Source: Bacillus shivajii
Lineage (GTDB): Bacteria > Bacillota > Bacilli > Bacillales > Salisediminibacteriaceae
Assembly (NCBI RefSeq): GCF_020519665.1
Contig: NZ_CP084703.1
Span: 62,001-126,000 of the forward strand
Length of the DNA: 64,000 bases
Direction: 5' to 3'
In this document: positions 12,016-21,211 of the stretch, in pieces
Layout of the letters: the number at the start of each line of letters is the position of its first letter
Position numbering within the stretch: position 1 is the stretch's first letter
Notes under the pieces: generated by a model
What the model saw: only the letters and a program-made list of their open reading frames with translations
What the model was told of the DNA's origin: nothing
Databases searched by the model: none
Position numbers and translations under genes: made by a program

Positions 12016-12969
12016 ATGGCACAGCAATATGGAGACGACAATCTAAAGGTATTTACGTTAAATTCAAATCGGGACTTAGCGCAAGAAATCACGGATGAAA
12101 TCGGGGTTGAAATGGGGAAAACTTCCGTTACTCGATTTAGTGACGGTGAAATTCAAATTAACATTGAAGAAAGTATTCGCGGGTGCGATATTTTCGTTAT
12201 TCAATCAACGAGCTCTCCGGCAAATGAACATATTATGGAACTACTTATTATGATTGATGCTTTAAAGCGAGCATCTGCTAAAACAATAAACGTAGTGATG
12301 CCTTACTACGGGTATGCCCGCCAGGATCGTAAAGCACGTTCAAGAGAACCGATTACAGCAAAACTAGTTGCAAACTTATTGGAAACTGCAGGAGCGACAC
12401 GTGTCATTACTCTTGACCTCCACGCTTCACAAATTCAAGGATTCTTTGATATTCCAGTAGATCAGTTAGTTGGTGTTCCGATTTTAGCAGATTATTTTGA
12501 GGAGAAGAATTTAGATGATGTTGTCATTGTGTCACCAGACCATGGTGGAGTTGTACGAGCAAGAAAAATGGCAGATCGTTTGAAAGCTCCAATTGCAATT
12601 ATTGATAAACGTCGTCCAAAACCGAACATGGCAGAGGTCATGAATATCGTAGGTAACATCGAAGGAAAAACAGCTATCATTATTGATGATATTATTGATA
12701 CAGCAGGTACGATGACTTTAGCAGCCAATGCCATGATTGAAAATGGTGCCAAAGAAGTGTATGCTTGTAGTACACACCCAGTTCTTTCAGGACCAGCAAT
12801 CGAAAGAATACAAAACTCTAAAATTAAAGAGCTTGTAGTAACGAACACGATTCCATTACCTGAAGAAAAGATGATTGATAAAGTTACTCAATTATCTGTA
12901 GGGTCTTTATTAGCAAAAGCGATTATTCACGTTCATGAACAACGTTCAGTAAGTCGCTTATTTGATTAA
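12016..12969 (+). CDS. prs: Ribose-phosphate pyrophosphokinase
   Basis: Makes PRPP from ribose 5-phosphate and ATP for purine, pyrimidine, histidine and tryptophan synthesis. With the ATG at 12016 the protein is 317 residues, the same as B. subtilis Prs, and begins [13 protein letters not shown]; the frame is open to an ATG at 11998, but that one lies within the GGAGG ribosome-binding region. Motifs: the pyrophosphate loop [32 protein letters not shown] and the PRPP-binding [13 protein letters not shown] (about 219-231). Its product is the co-effector of PurR encoded a few kilobases upstream. Confidence 0.97.
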   Translation: MAQQYGDDNLKVFTLNSNRDLAQEITDEIGVEMGKTSVTRFSDGEIQINIEESIRGCDIFVIQSTSSPANEHIMELLIMIDALKRASAKTINVVMPYYGYARQDRKARSREPITAKLVANLLETAGATRVITLDLHASQIQGFFDIPVDQLVGVPILADYFEEKNLDDVVIVSPDHGGVVRARKMADRLKAPIAIIDKRRPKPNMAEVMNIVGNIEGKTAIIIDDIIDTAGTMTLAANAMIENGAKEVYACSTHPVLSGPAIERIQNSKIKELVVTNTIPLPEEKMIDKVTQLSVGSLLAKAIIHVHEQRSVSRLFD

Positions 12970-13059
12970 GCAAAAAGTCAATTCTTTTTTCTAGTGACAC
13001 CACGAACAACAAAAATTACGTTATATTTAGTTACTATGAATCAACTTCTTAAAGTCTAG

Positions 13060-13085
13060 GTTTCAAACCATTGTATTTTGGATAA
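13060..13085 (+). promoter_or_regulatory. SigB-like general-stress promoter of ctc
   Basis: GTTTCA (13060-13065), 14 bases, GGATAA (13080-13085), compared with the SigB consensus GTTTAA-N13/15-GGGWAW. The B. subtilis ctc promoter is the classical SigB promoter and has, as I recall it, the same 14-base spacing. The -10 is imperfect. Confidence 0.55.
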
Positions 13086-13125
13086 ACAAATAAAAGGACC
13101 AAAAAAATTAATGAGGTGAACAGAC

Positions 13126-13764
13126 ATGGCTACAGTTTTACAAGCAGCTAAACGAGAAGATCGAAGAGGTTCAAGACTTAACAAAATTCGTAATCACGGT
13201 GGAGTTCCAGGTGTTATTTATGGAAAGGCATTCGGTAATGAACCTGTAACAGTCGACCAAATTTCATTTATTAAAACGCTTCGACAAGAAGGGAAAACAG
13301 GTGTTTTTAAGCTTGAGTTAGATGGTAAAAAGACCGATGTCATGATTTATGACCTTCAGTACGATACGATTAAAAATGAAATTATTCATGTTGATTTTTG
13401 CGCAGTCGATATGAAGAGTAAAATGAGTGCAGATGTTCCTGTACAAGTTGTTGGTGAAGCAGAAGGTGTTAAAAATGGCGGTGTGCTTCAGCAAGCGGTC
13501 TATGAACTATCTGTAGAGGCTCTTCCAGCAGATTTACCAGAGTCAATCGAAGTTGATGTGACGAATTTAAATTTCAATGATTCGATTCAAGTAAAAGACT
13601 TGCAGTCGGGTGCAAAATTTGAATTTAACAATGATCCAGAAGAAGTTGTTCTCTCTGTACTTCCTCCAACAGAGCAACCAGAAGAGCCTGGAGTTGGCGG
13701 TCAATCTGAAGGTCAGGAGCCAGAGTTAGTTGGACAAGCAGAGGGTGAAAACGATCAAGAATAA
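13126..13764 (+). CDS. ctc: Ribosomal protein bL25 / general stress protein Ctc
   Basis: Binds 5S rRNA in the 50S subunit, especially under stress. 212 residues: N-terminal L25 5S-binding domain (about 1-95, RRGSRLNKIRNHGGVPGVIYGKAFGNEPV) and the C-terminal TL5-type beta domain (about 95-180), followed by an acidic Gly/Glu/Gln-rich tail (about 182-212) somewhat longer than in B. subtilis (204 residues). GAGGTG precedes the ATG. A SigB-like promoter lies upstream and an intrinsic terminator downstream, so it is likely a single-gene stress unit. Confidence 0.95.
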   Translation: MATVLQAAKREDRRGSRLNKIRNHGGVPGVIYGKAFGNEPVTVDQISFIKTLRQEGKTGVFKLELDGKKTDVMIYDLQYDTIKNEIIHVDFCAVDMKSKMSADVPVQVVGEAEGVKNGGVLQQAVYELSVEALPADLPESIEVDVTNLNFNDSIQVKDLQSGAKFEFNNDPEEVVLSVLPPTEQPEEPGVGGQSEGQEPELVGQAEGENDQE

Positions 13765-13778
13765 ATAAGTCAGGACAC

Positions 13779-13809
13779 GAGGTATAACCGTCCAGGTTAT
13801 GCCTCTTTT
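13779..13809 (+). terminator. Intrinsic terminator after ctc
   Basis: GAGGTATAACC, loop GTCCA, GGTTATGCCTC (11-bp stem with one wobble) and TTTT. A flanking CACGA/TCGTG pair extends the stem. Confidence 0.85.
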
Positions 13810-13930
13810 CATCGTGTTTCATATAAATGAGTTTGCCTTTCAAAAGAATCATGAATGAATTGGGAGCGGTCACATGTTTTTGAAAAATTTATTCTCAAAA
13901 AAGCAGGAATTAGAAAGAGAGGACGGACCA

Positions 13931-14491
13931 ATGAAGTTGATCGTTGGACTAGGGAACCCAGGAAAAAAATATGATGGGACACGTCATAATATTGGATTTG
14001 AAGTGATAGACCAATGTCAAGAATCATTATCTATTTCATTAGATCAATCTAAGTTTAAAGGGACGTTTGGTTATCGACAAATTGGAGAGGAAAAGATATT
14101 TCTACTTAAGCCATTAACATATATGAATTTATCGGGTGAATCAATTGTACCTTTAATGAACTTTTACAAAATGGATGTAGAAGATTTATTGGTTATTTAC
14201 GATGACCTTGATTTGCCTCCTGGGTCTATTCGTTTACGTCAAAAAGGTGGGCATGGTGGCCATAATGGAATAAGATCGATTATTTCTCAATTAGGCACTG
14301 ATAAATTTAAGCGTATTCGTGTCGGTATTGGGCGTCCTCCAGAAGGTCAAGCAGTACCAAATTATGTATTAGGTGGATTCCAACAAGATGAACGTATAGA
14401 AGTTGATCGTGCAGTTGAAAAGTCTGTAAAAGCTATTGAAGCTTGGACAACAACATCCTTTGCCAATGTGATGAATGAATATAATAAATAA
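13931..14491 (+). CDS. pth: Peptidyl-tRNA hydrolase
   Basis: Also called SpoVC. Recycles peptidyl-tRNA that drops off ribosomes. With the ATG at 13931 it has 186 residues and the family N-terminus MKLIVGLGNPGKKYDGTRHNIGF, including Asn9 and the catalytic His19; DDLDLPPGSIRLRQKGGHGGHNGIRSII follows. An in-frame ATG at 13874, itself preceded by GGGAGCGG, would add MFLKNLFSKKQELEREDGP; this extension is not family-like, so I prefer the internal start, although both sites have ribosome-binding sequences. It sits between ctc and fin, as in B. subtilis. Confidence 0.94.
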   Translation: MKLIVGLGNPGKKYDGTRHNIGFEVIDQCQESLSISLDQSKFKGTFGYRQIGEEKIFLLKPLTYMNLSGESIVPLMNFYKMDVEDLLVIYDDLDLPPGSIRLRQKGGHGGHNGIRSIISQLGTDKFKRIRVGIGRPPEGQAVPNYVLGGFQQDERIEVDRAVEKSVKAIEAWTTTSFANVMNEYNK

Positions 14492-14503
14492 AAGTTACTG
14501 TAT

Positions 14504-14533
14504 GCATAGTGCTTTGACCATCTGTTTATACTA
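14504..14533 (+). promoter_or_regulatory. SigF/SigG-like forespore promoter of fin
   Basis: GCATA (14504-14508), 15 bases, GTTTATACTA (14524-14533). SigF consensus is roughly GYWTA-N15/16-GGYRANAMTW; the -35 fits fully and the -10 in eight of ten positions. fin is SigF-dependent in B. subtilis. Confidence 0.5.
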
Positions 14534-14576
14534 CTGAATAAGTAACGTATTGCATAGGATGGTAAGGAGGATGCAT

Positions 14577-14807
14577 ATGGCAATTCATTATTATTGTCGG
14601 CATTGTAGTCAAAAGGTTGGGACGCTCAGCGATTGGTCCGCTGATGAAGAACAGTTAGGGTTTCAGCAATTGACCGACGAAGAACGAAAGGAAATGATTG
14701 AGTATGATTCTAAAGGACATATTCAAGTAAAAACAATTTGTGAGGATTGTGAAGATACGCTCCGAACAAATCCGGATTATCATGCCTATGACTCCTTTCT
14801 TCATTAA
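14577..14807 (+). CDS. fin: Fin, anti-SigF factor of the forespore
   Basis: Formerly YabK. In B. subtilis this small protein inhibits SigF and promotes the SigF to SigG switch in the forespore. The 76-residue protein MAIHYYCRHCSQKVG...CEDCEDTL carries two CxxC pairs (CRHC, CEDC), consistent with a zinc-binding fold. The ATG at 14577 follows AAGGAGG; an upstream in-frame ATG at 14550 would add nine residues and has no good ribosome-binding site. The adjacent forespore-type promoter agrees with the role. Confidence 0.92.
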   Translation: MAIHYYCRHCSQKVGTLSDWSADEEQLGFQQLTDEERKEMIEYDSKGHIQVKTICEDCEDTLRTNPDYHAYDSFLH

Positions 14808-14823
14808 GACAACGACGTTCGAC

Positions 14824-14855
14824 AAGCTTTGGTGCTCTGTGCCAAAGCGTTTTTC
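14824..14855 (+). terminator. Intrinsic terminator after fin
   Basis: GCTTTGG, loop, CCAAAGC followed by GTTTTT. Confidence 0.85.
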
Positions 14856-15013
14856 TAGTGTGAATAGCGGTTTGTCTAAATATTAAAGAATTTAAAAGTA
14901 TTAACTTTTTATATTAAGTAGTTTTAAAGCATAAATTTAATAGATTGTCTTCTAATAAGGGAGATCGTATACACGATAAAAGTGAATCCCTACAATTTAC
15001 AAGGAGGAGAAGG

Positions 15014-18000
15014 ATGGAAGGATTACTGCAATCCATTAAACAAGGGGATGATGTTGGTAGCATCATTGATGGCATCGAAGTAAATATGTCCGAGCAAATG
15101 ATATCTGGTTTGAGTGGGTCAGCCAGATCTATTGTTATTGCTTCGGTTTTTCACGAAACAAAGCGTTCTCAATTAGTTGTAACTCACAACCTTTTTCAAG
15201 CCCAAAAAATATATGATGATCTTGCCTCTCTCGTAGGGGAAGAGTATGTTTTCTTATATCCAGTAAATGAATTAATTGCATCGGAGATAGCTGTAGCTAG
15301 TCCAGAAATGAAAGGACAAAGAATTGAAGTTTTAAATCGTCTAGCTACAGGAAAAGAGTCCATTATCATTTCACCGATGGCAGGAGTAAGAAGGTTATTA
15401 CCGCCCAAAACACTTTGGAAATCCTATCAAGTTCAGTTTGTCTTAGGAGAAGAGATAGACCTTGAGTCTACATTAAATCAACTAGTAGAAATGGGATTCC
15501 AACGTACTGATATGGTATCTGCACCAGGTGAATTCAGTTTACGAGGTGGGATTGTTGATATCTACCCATTAACAGAAGAGATGCCCATAAGAATTGAACT
15601 ATTTGATACAGAGGTAGATTCAATAAGATATTTTAATGTTGAATCCCAACGTTCAATGAATCAAATAAACGAAGTGAAAATCGGCCCTGCGAAGGAAGTA
15701 TTACTTACAGAGGAACATTTTCAATATGGAGCTCATCAACTAGAGTCTAAACTAGCAGAAAGTTTAGCTAAAGTTAAAGATAAAACGACAAAGGAAAAGA
15801 TGGCTGAACAAGTTAGTCAAGAAATAGATTGGCTGAAGCAACGTGTGACATTTGAGTCTATTTATAAATATATGTCATTGTTTTATAACGACCGATACAC
15901 CTTGCTAGATTACTTTCCTGATAATGGTGTTATATCCATCGATGAAGTTAGTCGTGCTCAAGAGATGGAACAAAGCCTAGAAAAAGAAGAAGCGGAATGG
16001 TATACAACAATGCTCTCTCAAGGAGCAACAGTGACAGAATTAAGCCTTTCAAAGAACTGGGATGAACTCTTTTTGAAAGCGAATCGGCCGATTATTTATT
16101 TGAGTTTGTTTTTACGTCATGTACCAAATACAAATCCAAAAAATATCGTCAATATTCAAAGTAAATCTATGCAAAACTTCCACGGTCAACTTCATTTATT
16201 AAAGTCTGAGATTGACCGTTGGAAGGAAGCGAATTATTCCATTACATTGATGGCTACTGACAAAGAACGTGCAGAGCGATTAAAACAAGTACTTGCTGAT
16301 TATGAAATAGATGGGGCGATCGTTAGCTCTGAGCAGCTACCGGTAAGTGGACAAACGCAGATTATGATCGGACACTTCACGACAGGGTTTGAACTTCCAT
16401 TGCAGCGAACGATTGTCATTACAGAAGAAGAAGTGTTTAAACAACAGATAAAAAAGCCAAAGCGAAGACAAAAGCTTTCAAATGCTGAACGTATTAAAAG
16501 CTATTCTGAATTAAAAGTTGGAGATTGGGTTGTTCATACGAACCACGGAATTGGTAAGTATTTGGGGATTAAAACGCTAGAAGTCGGCGGAATTCATAAA
16601 GATTATATGCATATTTCCTATGCAGGGAATGACAAGTTATATGTTCCTGTTGAGCAAATCGACCAAGTGCAAAAGTACGTTGGTTCAGAAGATAAAGAGC
16701 CTAAAATGTATGCGTTAGGCGGAAACGATTGGAAAAAGGTGAAAACAAAAGTTCGCTCATCTGTTGAAGATATTGCTGATGATTTAATCAAATTGTATGC
16801 AGAGCGCGAAGCAAGCAAAGGACACGCCTTTTCTCAAGATGGACCTGAACAACAAGAATTTGAATCTTCGTTTCCATATCAAGAAACGGAAGATCAAATC
16901 CGAGCAATTGAAGAGATTAAAAAGGATATGGAGCGAGAGCGTCCGATGGATCGCTTACTTTGTGGTGATGTTGGATACGGAAAAACAGAAGTCGCTCTTC
17001 GCGCTGCTTTTAAAGCAATTATGGATGGAAAACAAGTGGCCTTTCTCGTACCAACGACAATTTTGGCGCAACAGCACTATGAAACCATTCGTGAAAGGTT
17101 TCAAGATTTTGCAATTAACGTTGGATTGTTAAGCCGTTTTAAGTCAAGGAAAGAACAAAAGGAAACCATTGATGGGCTAAATAGAGGTACGACAGACATT
17201 GTTGTAGGAACTCACCGGTTGCTCTCTAAAGATATTACATTTAAAGATTTAGGTTTGTTAATTGTTGATGAAGAACAACGCTTTGGCGTTACTCATAAAG
17301 AGAAGATAAAAAGGCTAAAAGCAAACGTTGATGTTCTTACGTTAACAGCTACACCAATTCCAAGGACTTTGCATATGTCAATGCTTGGTGTTCGTGACTT
17401 ATCAGTGATCGAAACGCCACCAGAAAATCGTTTTCCTGTACAGACGTACGTCGTAGAGCATAATGAACCATTAATAAGAGAAGCGATAGAGCGTGAGTTA
17501 GCTCGAGGAGGGCAAGTATATTACTTATATAATCGAGTTGAAGACATTGAAACGATGGCAGATAAAATCTCTATGCTCGTTCCTGATGCCAATGTGCGAT
17601 ATGCTCATGGGAAAATGTCAGAGTCAGAATTAGAGTCTGTCATGCTCGATTTTCTCGAAGGAAGTGCTGAAGTATTAGTGACGACAACGATTATTGAGAC
17701 GGGCGTTGATATTCCGAATGTAAATACGCTCATTATTCATGATGCTGACCGAATGGGGCTATCTCAACTTTATCAATTGAGAGGGCGTGTCGGAAGGTCC
17801 AACAGAGTGGCATATGCTTACTTTACACATCAGCGAGATAAAGTCTTAACAGAAGTCGCTGAGAAACGGTTACAGTCCATTAAAGAATTTACCGAGCTAG
17901 GTTCTGGATTTAAGATTGCAATGAGAGACTTATCGATTCGCGGTGCTGGGAATTTGTTAGGGGCAGAACAGCATGGATTTATCGCTTCTGTTGGATTTGA

Positions 18001-18559
18001 TTTGTATTCTCAAATGTTAAAAGAAGCAATTGACGAACGAAAAGACCATTCAACGAATGAAAAACCAAAAGTAGAAACGCCTGATATAGAACTTGATATT
18101 CAAGTCGATGCTTATATACCAGAGAATTATATTTCAGACTCCAAGCAAAAAATTGATATGTATAAGCGATTTAAAGGGCTAGAGACAGAGCAAGATATTC
18201 AAGACTTACAAACAGAAATGATTGACCGGTTTGGGGAGTACCCAGAAGAAGTTGATTATTTATTCCAAGTGTCACGCATTAAGCAGTACGCAAATCAATA
18301 TGGCCTTGATACGATCGTTGAGAAAAATAATGAATGTAAGGTGCTATTGAGTGAAGAGGAGACGAACAATATAGACGGTTCAAAGTTATTCTCGGTTGTA
18401 AATAAAATTTCACGTAAACTAAATTTATCAATGACAGGTAATCAGATCACGATCCACTTAAAAACAAAGTCCTTAACCGATAAAGAGTATTTAACCACTC
18501 TAGAAAACGTGTTATCAAAATTAAAGGAAGTAAGGAAGGAAGCGACATCGGCCAATTAG
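15014..18559 (+). CDS. mfd: Transcription-repair coupling factor
   Basis: A 1181-residue DNA translocase that removes stalled RNA polymerase and recruits UvrA. Domains: UvrB-like N-terminal region (about 1-340, with SAPGEFSLRGGIVDIYP), RNA-polymerase-interacting CarD-like domain (about 490-560, KVGDWVVHTNHGIGKYLGIK), RecG-like helicase with Walker A CGDVGYGKTEVA (about 648-659), DEEQ box (about 749), TATPIPRT and QLRGRVGRSNR, and the C-terminal TRCF domain. The frame opens 69 bases further upstream, but the ATG at 15014 has AAGGAGGAG six bases before it and matches the B. subtilis start (1177 residues). A short hairpin with T run follows the gene. Confidence 0.97.
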   Translation: MEGLLQSIKQGDDVGSIIDGIEVNMSEQMISGLSGSARSIVIASVFHETKRSQLVVTHNLFQAQKIYDDLASLVGEEYVFLYPVNELIASEIAVASPEMKGQRIEVLNRLATGKESIIISPMAGVRRLLPPKTLWKSYQVQFVLGEEIDLESTLNQLVEMGFQRTDMVSAPGEFSLRGGIVDIYPLTEEMPIRIELFDTEVDSIRYFNVESQRSMNQINEVKIGPAKEVLLTEEHFQYGAHQLESKLAESLAKVKDKTTKEKMAEQVSQEIDWLKQRVTFESIYKYMSLFYNDRYTLLDYFPDNGVISIDEVSRAQEMEQSLEKEEAEWYTTMLSQGATVTELSLSKNWDELFLKANRPIIYLSLFLRHVPNTNPKNIVNIQSKSMQNFHGQLHLLKSEIDRWKEANYSITLMATDKERAERLKQVLADYEIDGAIVSSEQLPVSGQTQIMIGHFTTGFELPLQRTIVITEEEVFKQQIKKPKRRQKLSNAERIKSYSELKVGDWVVHTNHGIGKYLGIKTLEVGGIHKDYMHISYAGNDKLYVPVEQIDQVQKYVGSEDKEPKMYALGGNDWKKVKTKVRSSVEDIADDLIKLYAEREASKGHAFSQDGPEQQEFESSFPYQETEDQIRAIEEIKKDMERERPMDRLLCGDVGYGKTEVALRAAFKAIMDGKQVAFLVPTTILAQQHYETIRERFQDFAINVGLLSRFKSRKEQKETIDGLNRGTTDIVVGTHRLLSKDITFKDLGLLIVDEEQRFGVTHKEKIKRLKANVDVLTLTATPIPRTLHMSMLGVRDLSVIETPPENRFPVQTYVVEHNEPLIREAIERELARGGQVYYLYNRVEDIETMADKISMLVPDANVRYAHGKMSESELESVMLDFLEGSAEVLVTTTIIETGVDIPNVNTLIIHDADRMGLSQLYQLRGRVGRSNRVAYAYFTHQRDKVLTEVAEKRLQSIKEFTELGSGFKIAMRDLSIRGAGNLLGAEQHGFIASVGFDLYSQMLKEAIDERKDHSTNEKPKVETPDIELDIQVDAYIPENYISDSKQKIDMYKRFKGLETEQDIQDLQTEMIDRFGEYPEEVDYLFQVSRIKQYANQYGLDTIVEKNNECKVLLSEEETNNIDGSKLFSVVNKISRKLNLSMTGNQITIHLKTKSLTDKEYLTTLENVLSKLKEVRKEATSAN

Positions 18560-18564
18560 TAATG

Positions 18565-18585
18565 AAGGATTTATCATCCTTTTTA
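18565..18585 (+). terminator. Short terminator after mfd
   Basis: AAGGAT, TTATC loop, ATCCTT then TTTT: a 6-bp stem six bases after the stop codon. Confidence 0.65.
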
Positions 18586-18770
18586 CGTTTCATCTAGATA
18601 TCGAGCAAATTTCTTGTACAAATGGTGAATAGTTCTTTTTATTCGATGGATAATAAGGACAAGATTTCGTTTTAACGTATGATGCAAGGCGAAAGCCAAG
18701 TTTACTTCATTAATACTTGCATGCAAAAACACCAATGTGAATTCAACAAGGAAAGTGAGGCAACGTGAGT

Positions 18771-19310
18771 ATGAAAGCAACAGGTATTGTCCGTCGAATC
18801 GATGATTTAGGCCGTGTCGTTATTCCGAAAGAAATTCGCCGTACACTGCGTATCCGTGAAGGTGATCCTTTAGAAATCTTCGTTGATCGTGATGGAGAAG
18901 TGATTTTAAAGAAATATTCTCCGATCTCAGAACTCGGCGATTTTGCAAAAGAATATGCAGAGGCTTTGTACGACAGTTTAAATCATACTGTTCTTATAGC
19001 AGACCGTGATACATATATTGCGGTGGCTGGAGGATCAAAAAAAGATTATTATAATAAGAGCATCAGCCAGCTAGTCGAGTCTGCAATGAGCGATCGAAAA
19101 ACGGTCCTTGAAGCACAATCTGGTGAATATGAATTAGCCGGGGACACACAAGAGACAATTAATGGATTTTGCATCGCTCCGATCATAGCAAGTGGTGATC
19201 CTATCGGTGCAGTTGTTCTAGTCTCAAAAGAATCAGATACGTTTGGTGAAGTTGAGCGAAAATTAGCGGAAACGGCTGCTGGATTTTTAGCAAGACAAAT
19301 GGAACAATAA
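18771..19310 (+). CDS. spoVT: Stage V sporulation protein T, AbrB-type regulator
   Basis: Forespore transcriptional regulator that modulates SigG-dependent genes and spore germination properties. The 178 residues contain an N-terminal AbrB-type swapped-hairpin DNA-binding domain (MKATGIVRRIDDLGRVVIPKEIRRTLRIREGDPLEIFVDRDGEVILKKY has been identical in many Bacilli; the first ~50 residues here fit that) and a C-terminal GAF domain (about 60-178) that probably binds an unknown ligand. I prefer ATG 18771 to GTG 18765 because it gives the exact B. subtilis length. An intrinsic terminator follows. Confidence 0.96.
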   Translation: MKATGIVRRIDDLGRVVIPKEIRRTLRIREGDPLEIFVDRDGEVILKKYSPISELGDFAKEYAEALYDSLNHTVLIADRDTYIAVAGGSKKDYYNKSISQLVESAMSDRKTVLEAQSGEYELAGDTQETINGFCIAPIIASGDPIGAVVLVSKESDTFGEVERKLAETAAGFLARQMEQ

Positions 19311-19332
19311 GATCGATACGAAATTAAGAAGG

Positions 19333-19361
19333 GAAGAGACATCTGTCTCTTCTCTTTTTTT
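19333..19361 (+). terminator. Intrinsic terminator after spoVT
   Basis: GAAGAGACA, TC loop, TGTCTCTTC followed by a run of T (with CTC between). Confidence 0.9.
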
Positions 19362-19368
19362 ATACTTT

Positions 19369-19485
19369 GGCTCTGTTAAAGTTTAGTGTTGTTAATAGTA
19401 ATAAGATGCTGATTTGTTTTTTTATATCGAGCGATAGAGGTGACTCCTGCGCAGCTTCGCGCTTGCTCGTCGCAGGTAAAGGGTG
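19369..19485 (+). repeat. Dispersed intergenic repeat, copy C (left part only)
   Basis: Starts GGCTCTGTTAAAGTTTAGTG (19369-19388), matching the terminal sequence of copy D, then GAGCGATAGAGGTGACT and a hairpin CCTGCG...CGCAGG that resembles the 32-bp tandem unit of copy B. The core with GAAGACACCG and the right terminus are missing, so this is a truncated copy. Confidence 0.65.
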
Positions 19486-19597
19486 TTTTCGCTTATTGTA
19501 GGTAGATTGTTCATGTTGCGTATAAGCCTTGTGCTATAATAGCACGAGGTAGAACCATGTATGAGAAGGAAATACGCGATTAAGGGTTGAATATACA

Positions 19598-21211
19598 TTG
19601 AAACAATCAAATTCTTGGATGAAAGGCGCACTTTACTTATCGTTAGCTGCATTTATTGCGAAAGGGTTAAGTGCTTTATATAAAGTTCCGTATCAAAATT
19701 TAACAGGTGATTTAGGCTTTTATGTGTACCAGCAAGTATATCCTATTTATGGAGTGGCCTTCATACTAGGCAGTTATGGAATACCTGTTGTCGTGGCGCG
19801 AATGATTGCAGAAGTAGAAATGAATGAAAGTTCAAAAGGGGAAACGAGTGGACGGTTGATTACCCTGTTCATCTTTCTTCTTTTTATTTATTCAACGATC
19901 GGATCAAGCCTTCTTCTTTATTCAGAGCATCTTGCAAATATGATGGGGGATAACGAATTAAAGACCGCCATTAAGTGGCTAGGGCTCCCATTTTTTATAC
20001 TGCCATTTTTGGCAGTCGGACGAGGTTATTTTCAAGGAAGGAATAACATGCTGCCGACTGCAGTTTCACAAGTTGGAGAACAGTTCGTTCGAGTTATTGT
20101 CATCATATGTATTGCTGCAGTTGTGATGCAGTCTAGCGGAGATCCTTATATGGCAGGAATATCTGCTGGAGCGGGGGCCTTTATTGGAGGTCTTGCTGGA
20201 GTTTTCATATTGGGGCATTATGGAAATCATACGATATCTTTTAAAGATTTAATTAAAAACCGACCTCGTCTTTTTTACCATCAATGGAAAAGTGACCTTC
20301 GGGTTTTGATTATCTCTGGATTCTTTCTTTCGTTGAGTGCGATGGCTTTTGTTATTTATCAATTAGTTGATGCATTTATGATATATAGGATTTTATTGCA
20401 GTCTGGTGTTCATGAAACTACGGCTGCTACGCTTAAAGGTATATACGATCGAAGTTGGCCTTTAGTTCAATTTGGTGCAGTAGTAACAACAGTTTTCTCT
20501 TATGCTGCACTTCCTTATGTGACAAAGGCACATATGAAAAATGATCGAACAGCCATTCAACACTTTGTTGGGCAGTCTTTGAAAGTTTGTTTTGTTTTCG
20601 GTGGTGCAGCAGCTGCTGGATTAGTTACGATCATGCCGTCGGTGAACTCAATGCTTTTTACTAATAATGAAGGGCAAGGTGCTTTGCAATTATTAGCTGT
20701 TACGATTTTGTTTGGGTCATTGTTTATGACTTGTGCTGCACTGTTGCATGCTGTTTACGAGCCGAGTGTTGCAGCCATTGTCTTAGCGGTTGGTATATTT
20801 ATAAAAATGGTTGGAAATGTTGTACTTATTCCACATTTTGATATTTACGGTGCAGCTACGGCTTCTTCGATAAGCTTTATCATGATTTCTACATATCTGC
20901 TGGCCTTTATGAAAAGAAGAGGAGTTTTTCGAGGGTTTAAGCAAGAATTTTGGAAAAAGTGGGCAATAGCCATTGGTACAATGATGGTCGTTGTTTTTGT
21001 CATTCAGTTGGTTGTTGAGTTTATCCTAATTACATATTTACAAATTCCTATGAGGATAGCTTACACTTTCAACGCACTATTTAGCTCGGGTGTTGGAGCG
21101 GTTCTTTTCTTAATTATCATTTGGAGGAATTGTATATTTGAACAAGATGAATGGGAAAGCTTACCGAAATTGCCACGTCTTTTACCATATAAAAAAAGGA
21201 TACAGGAGTGA
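19598..21211 (+). CDS. yabM: YabM, MurJ/SpoVB-like polysaccharide or lipid flippase
   Basis: An integral membrane protein of the MOP exporter superfamily (polysaccharide biosynthesis / SpoVB branch), about 537 residues with roughly 14 hydrophobic segments from residue 10 onward (GALYLSLAAFIAKGLSALYKVPYQNLTGDLG). Members flip undecaprenyl-linked cell-wall or cortex precursors; the exact substrate of YabM is not known. The start is uncertain: the TTG at 19598 (AAGGG upstream) is the first in frame and an ATG at 19619 is an alternative. The perfect palindrome GTGCTATAATAGCAC (19531-19545) upstream contains a TATAAT that may be its -10. The 3' end overlaps yabN by four bases. Confidence 0.85.
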   Translation: MKQSNSWMKGALYLSLAAFIAKGLSALYKVPYQNLTGDLGFYVYQQVYPIYGVAFILGSYGIPVVVARMIAEVEMNESSKGETSGRLITLFIFLLFIYSTIGSSLLLYSEHLANMMGDNELKTAIKWLGLPFFILPFLAVGRGYFQGRNNMLPTAVSQVGEQFVRVIVIICIAAVVMQSSGDPYMAGISAGAGAFIGGLAGVFILGHYGNHTISFKDLIKNRPRLFYHQWKSDLRVLIISGFFLSLSAMAFVIYQLVDAFMIYRILLQSGVHETTAATLKGIYDRSWPLVQFGAVVTTVFSYAALPYVTKAHMKNDRTAIQHFVGQSLKVCFVFGGAAAAGLVTIMPSVNSMLFTNNEGQGALQLLAVTILFGSLFMTCAALLHAVYEPSVAAIVLAVGIFIKMVGNVVLIPHFDIYGAATASSISFIMISTYLLAFMKRRGVFRGFKQEFWKKWAIAIGTMMVVVFVIQLVVEFILITYLQIPMRIAYTFNALFSSGVGAVLFLIIIWRNCIFEQDEWESLPKLPRLLPYKKRIQE

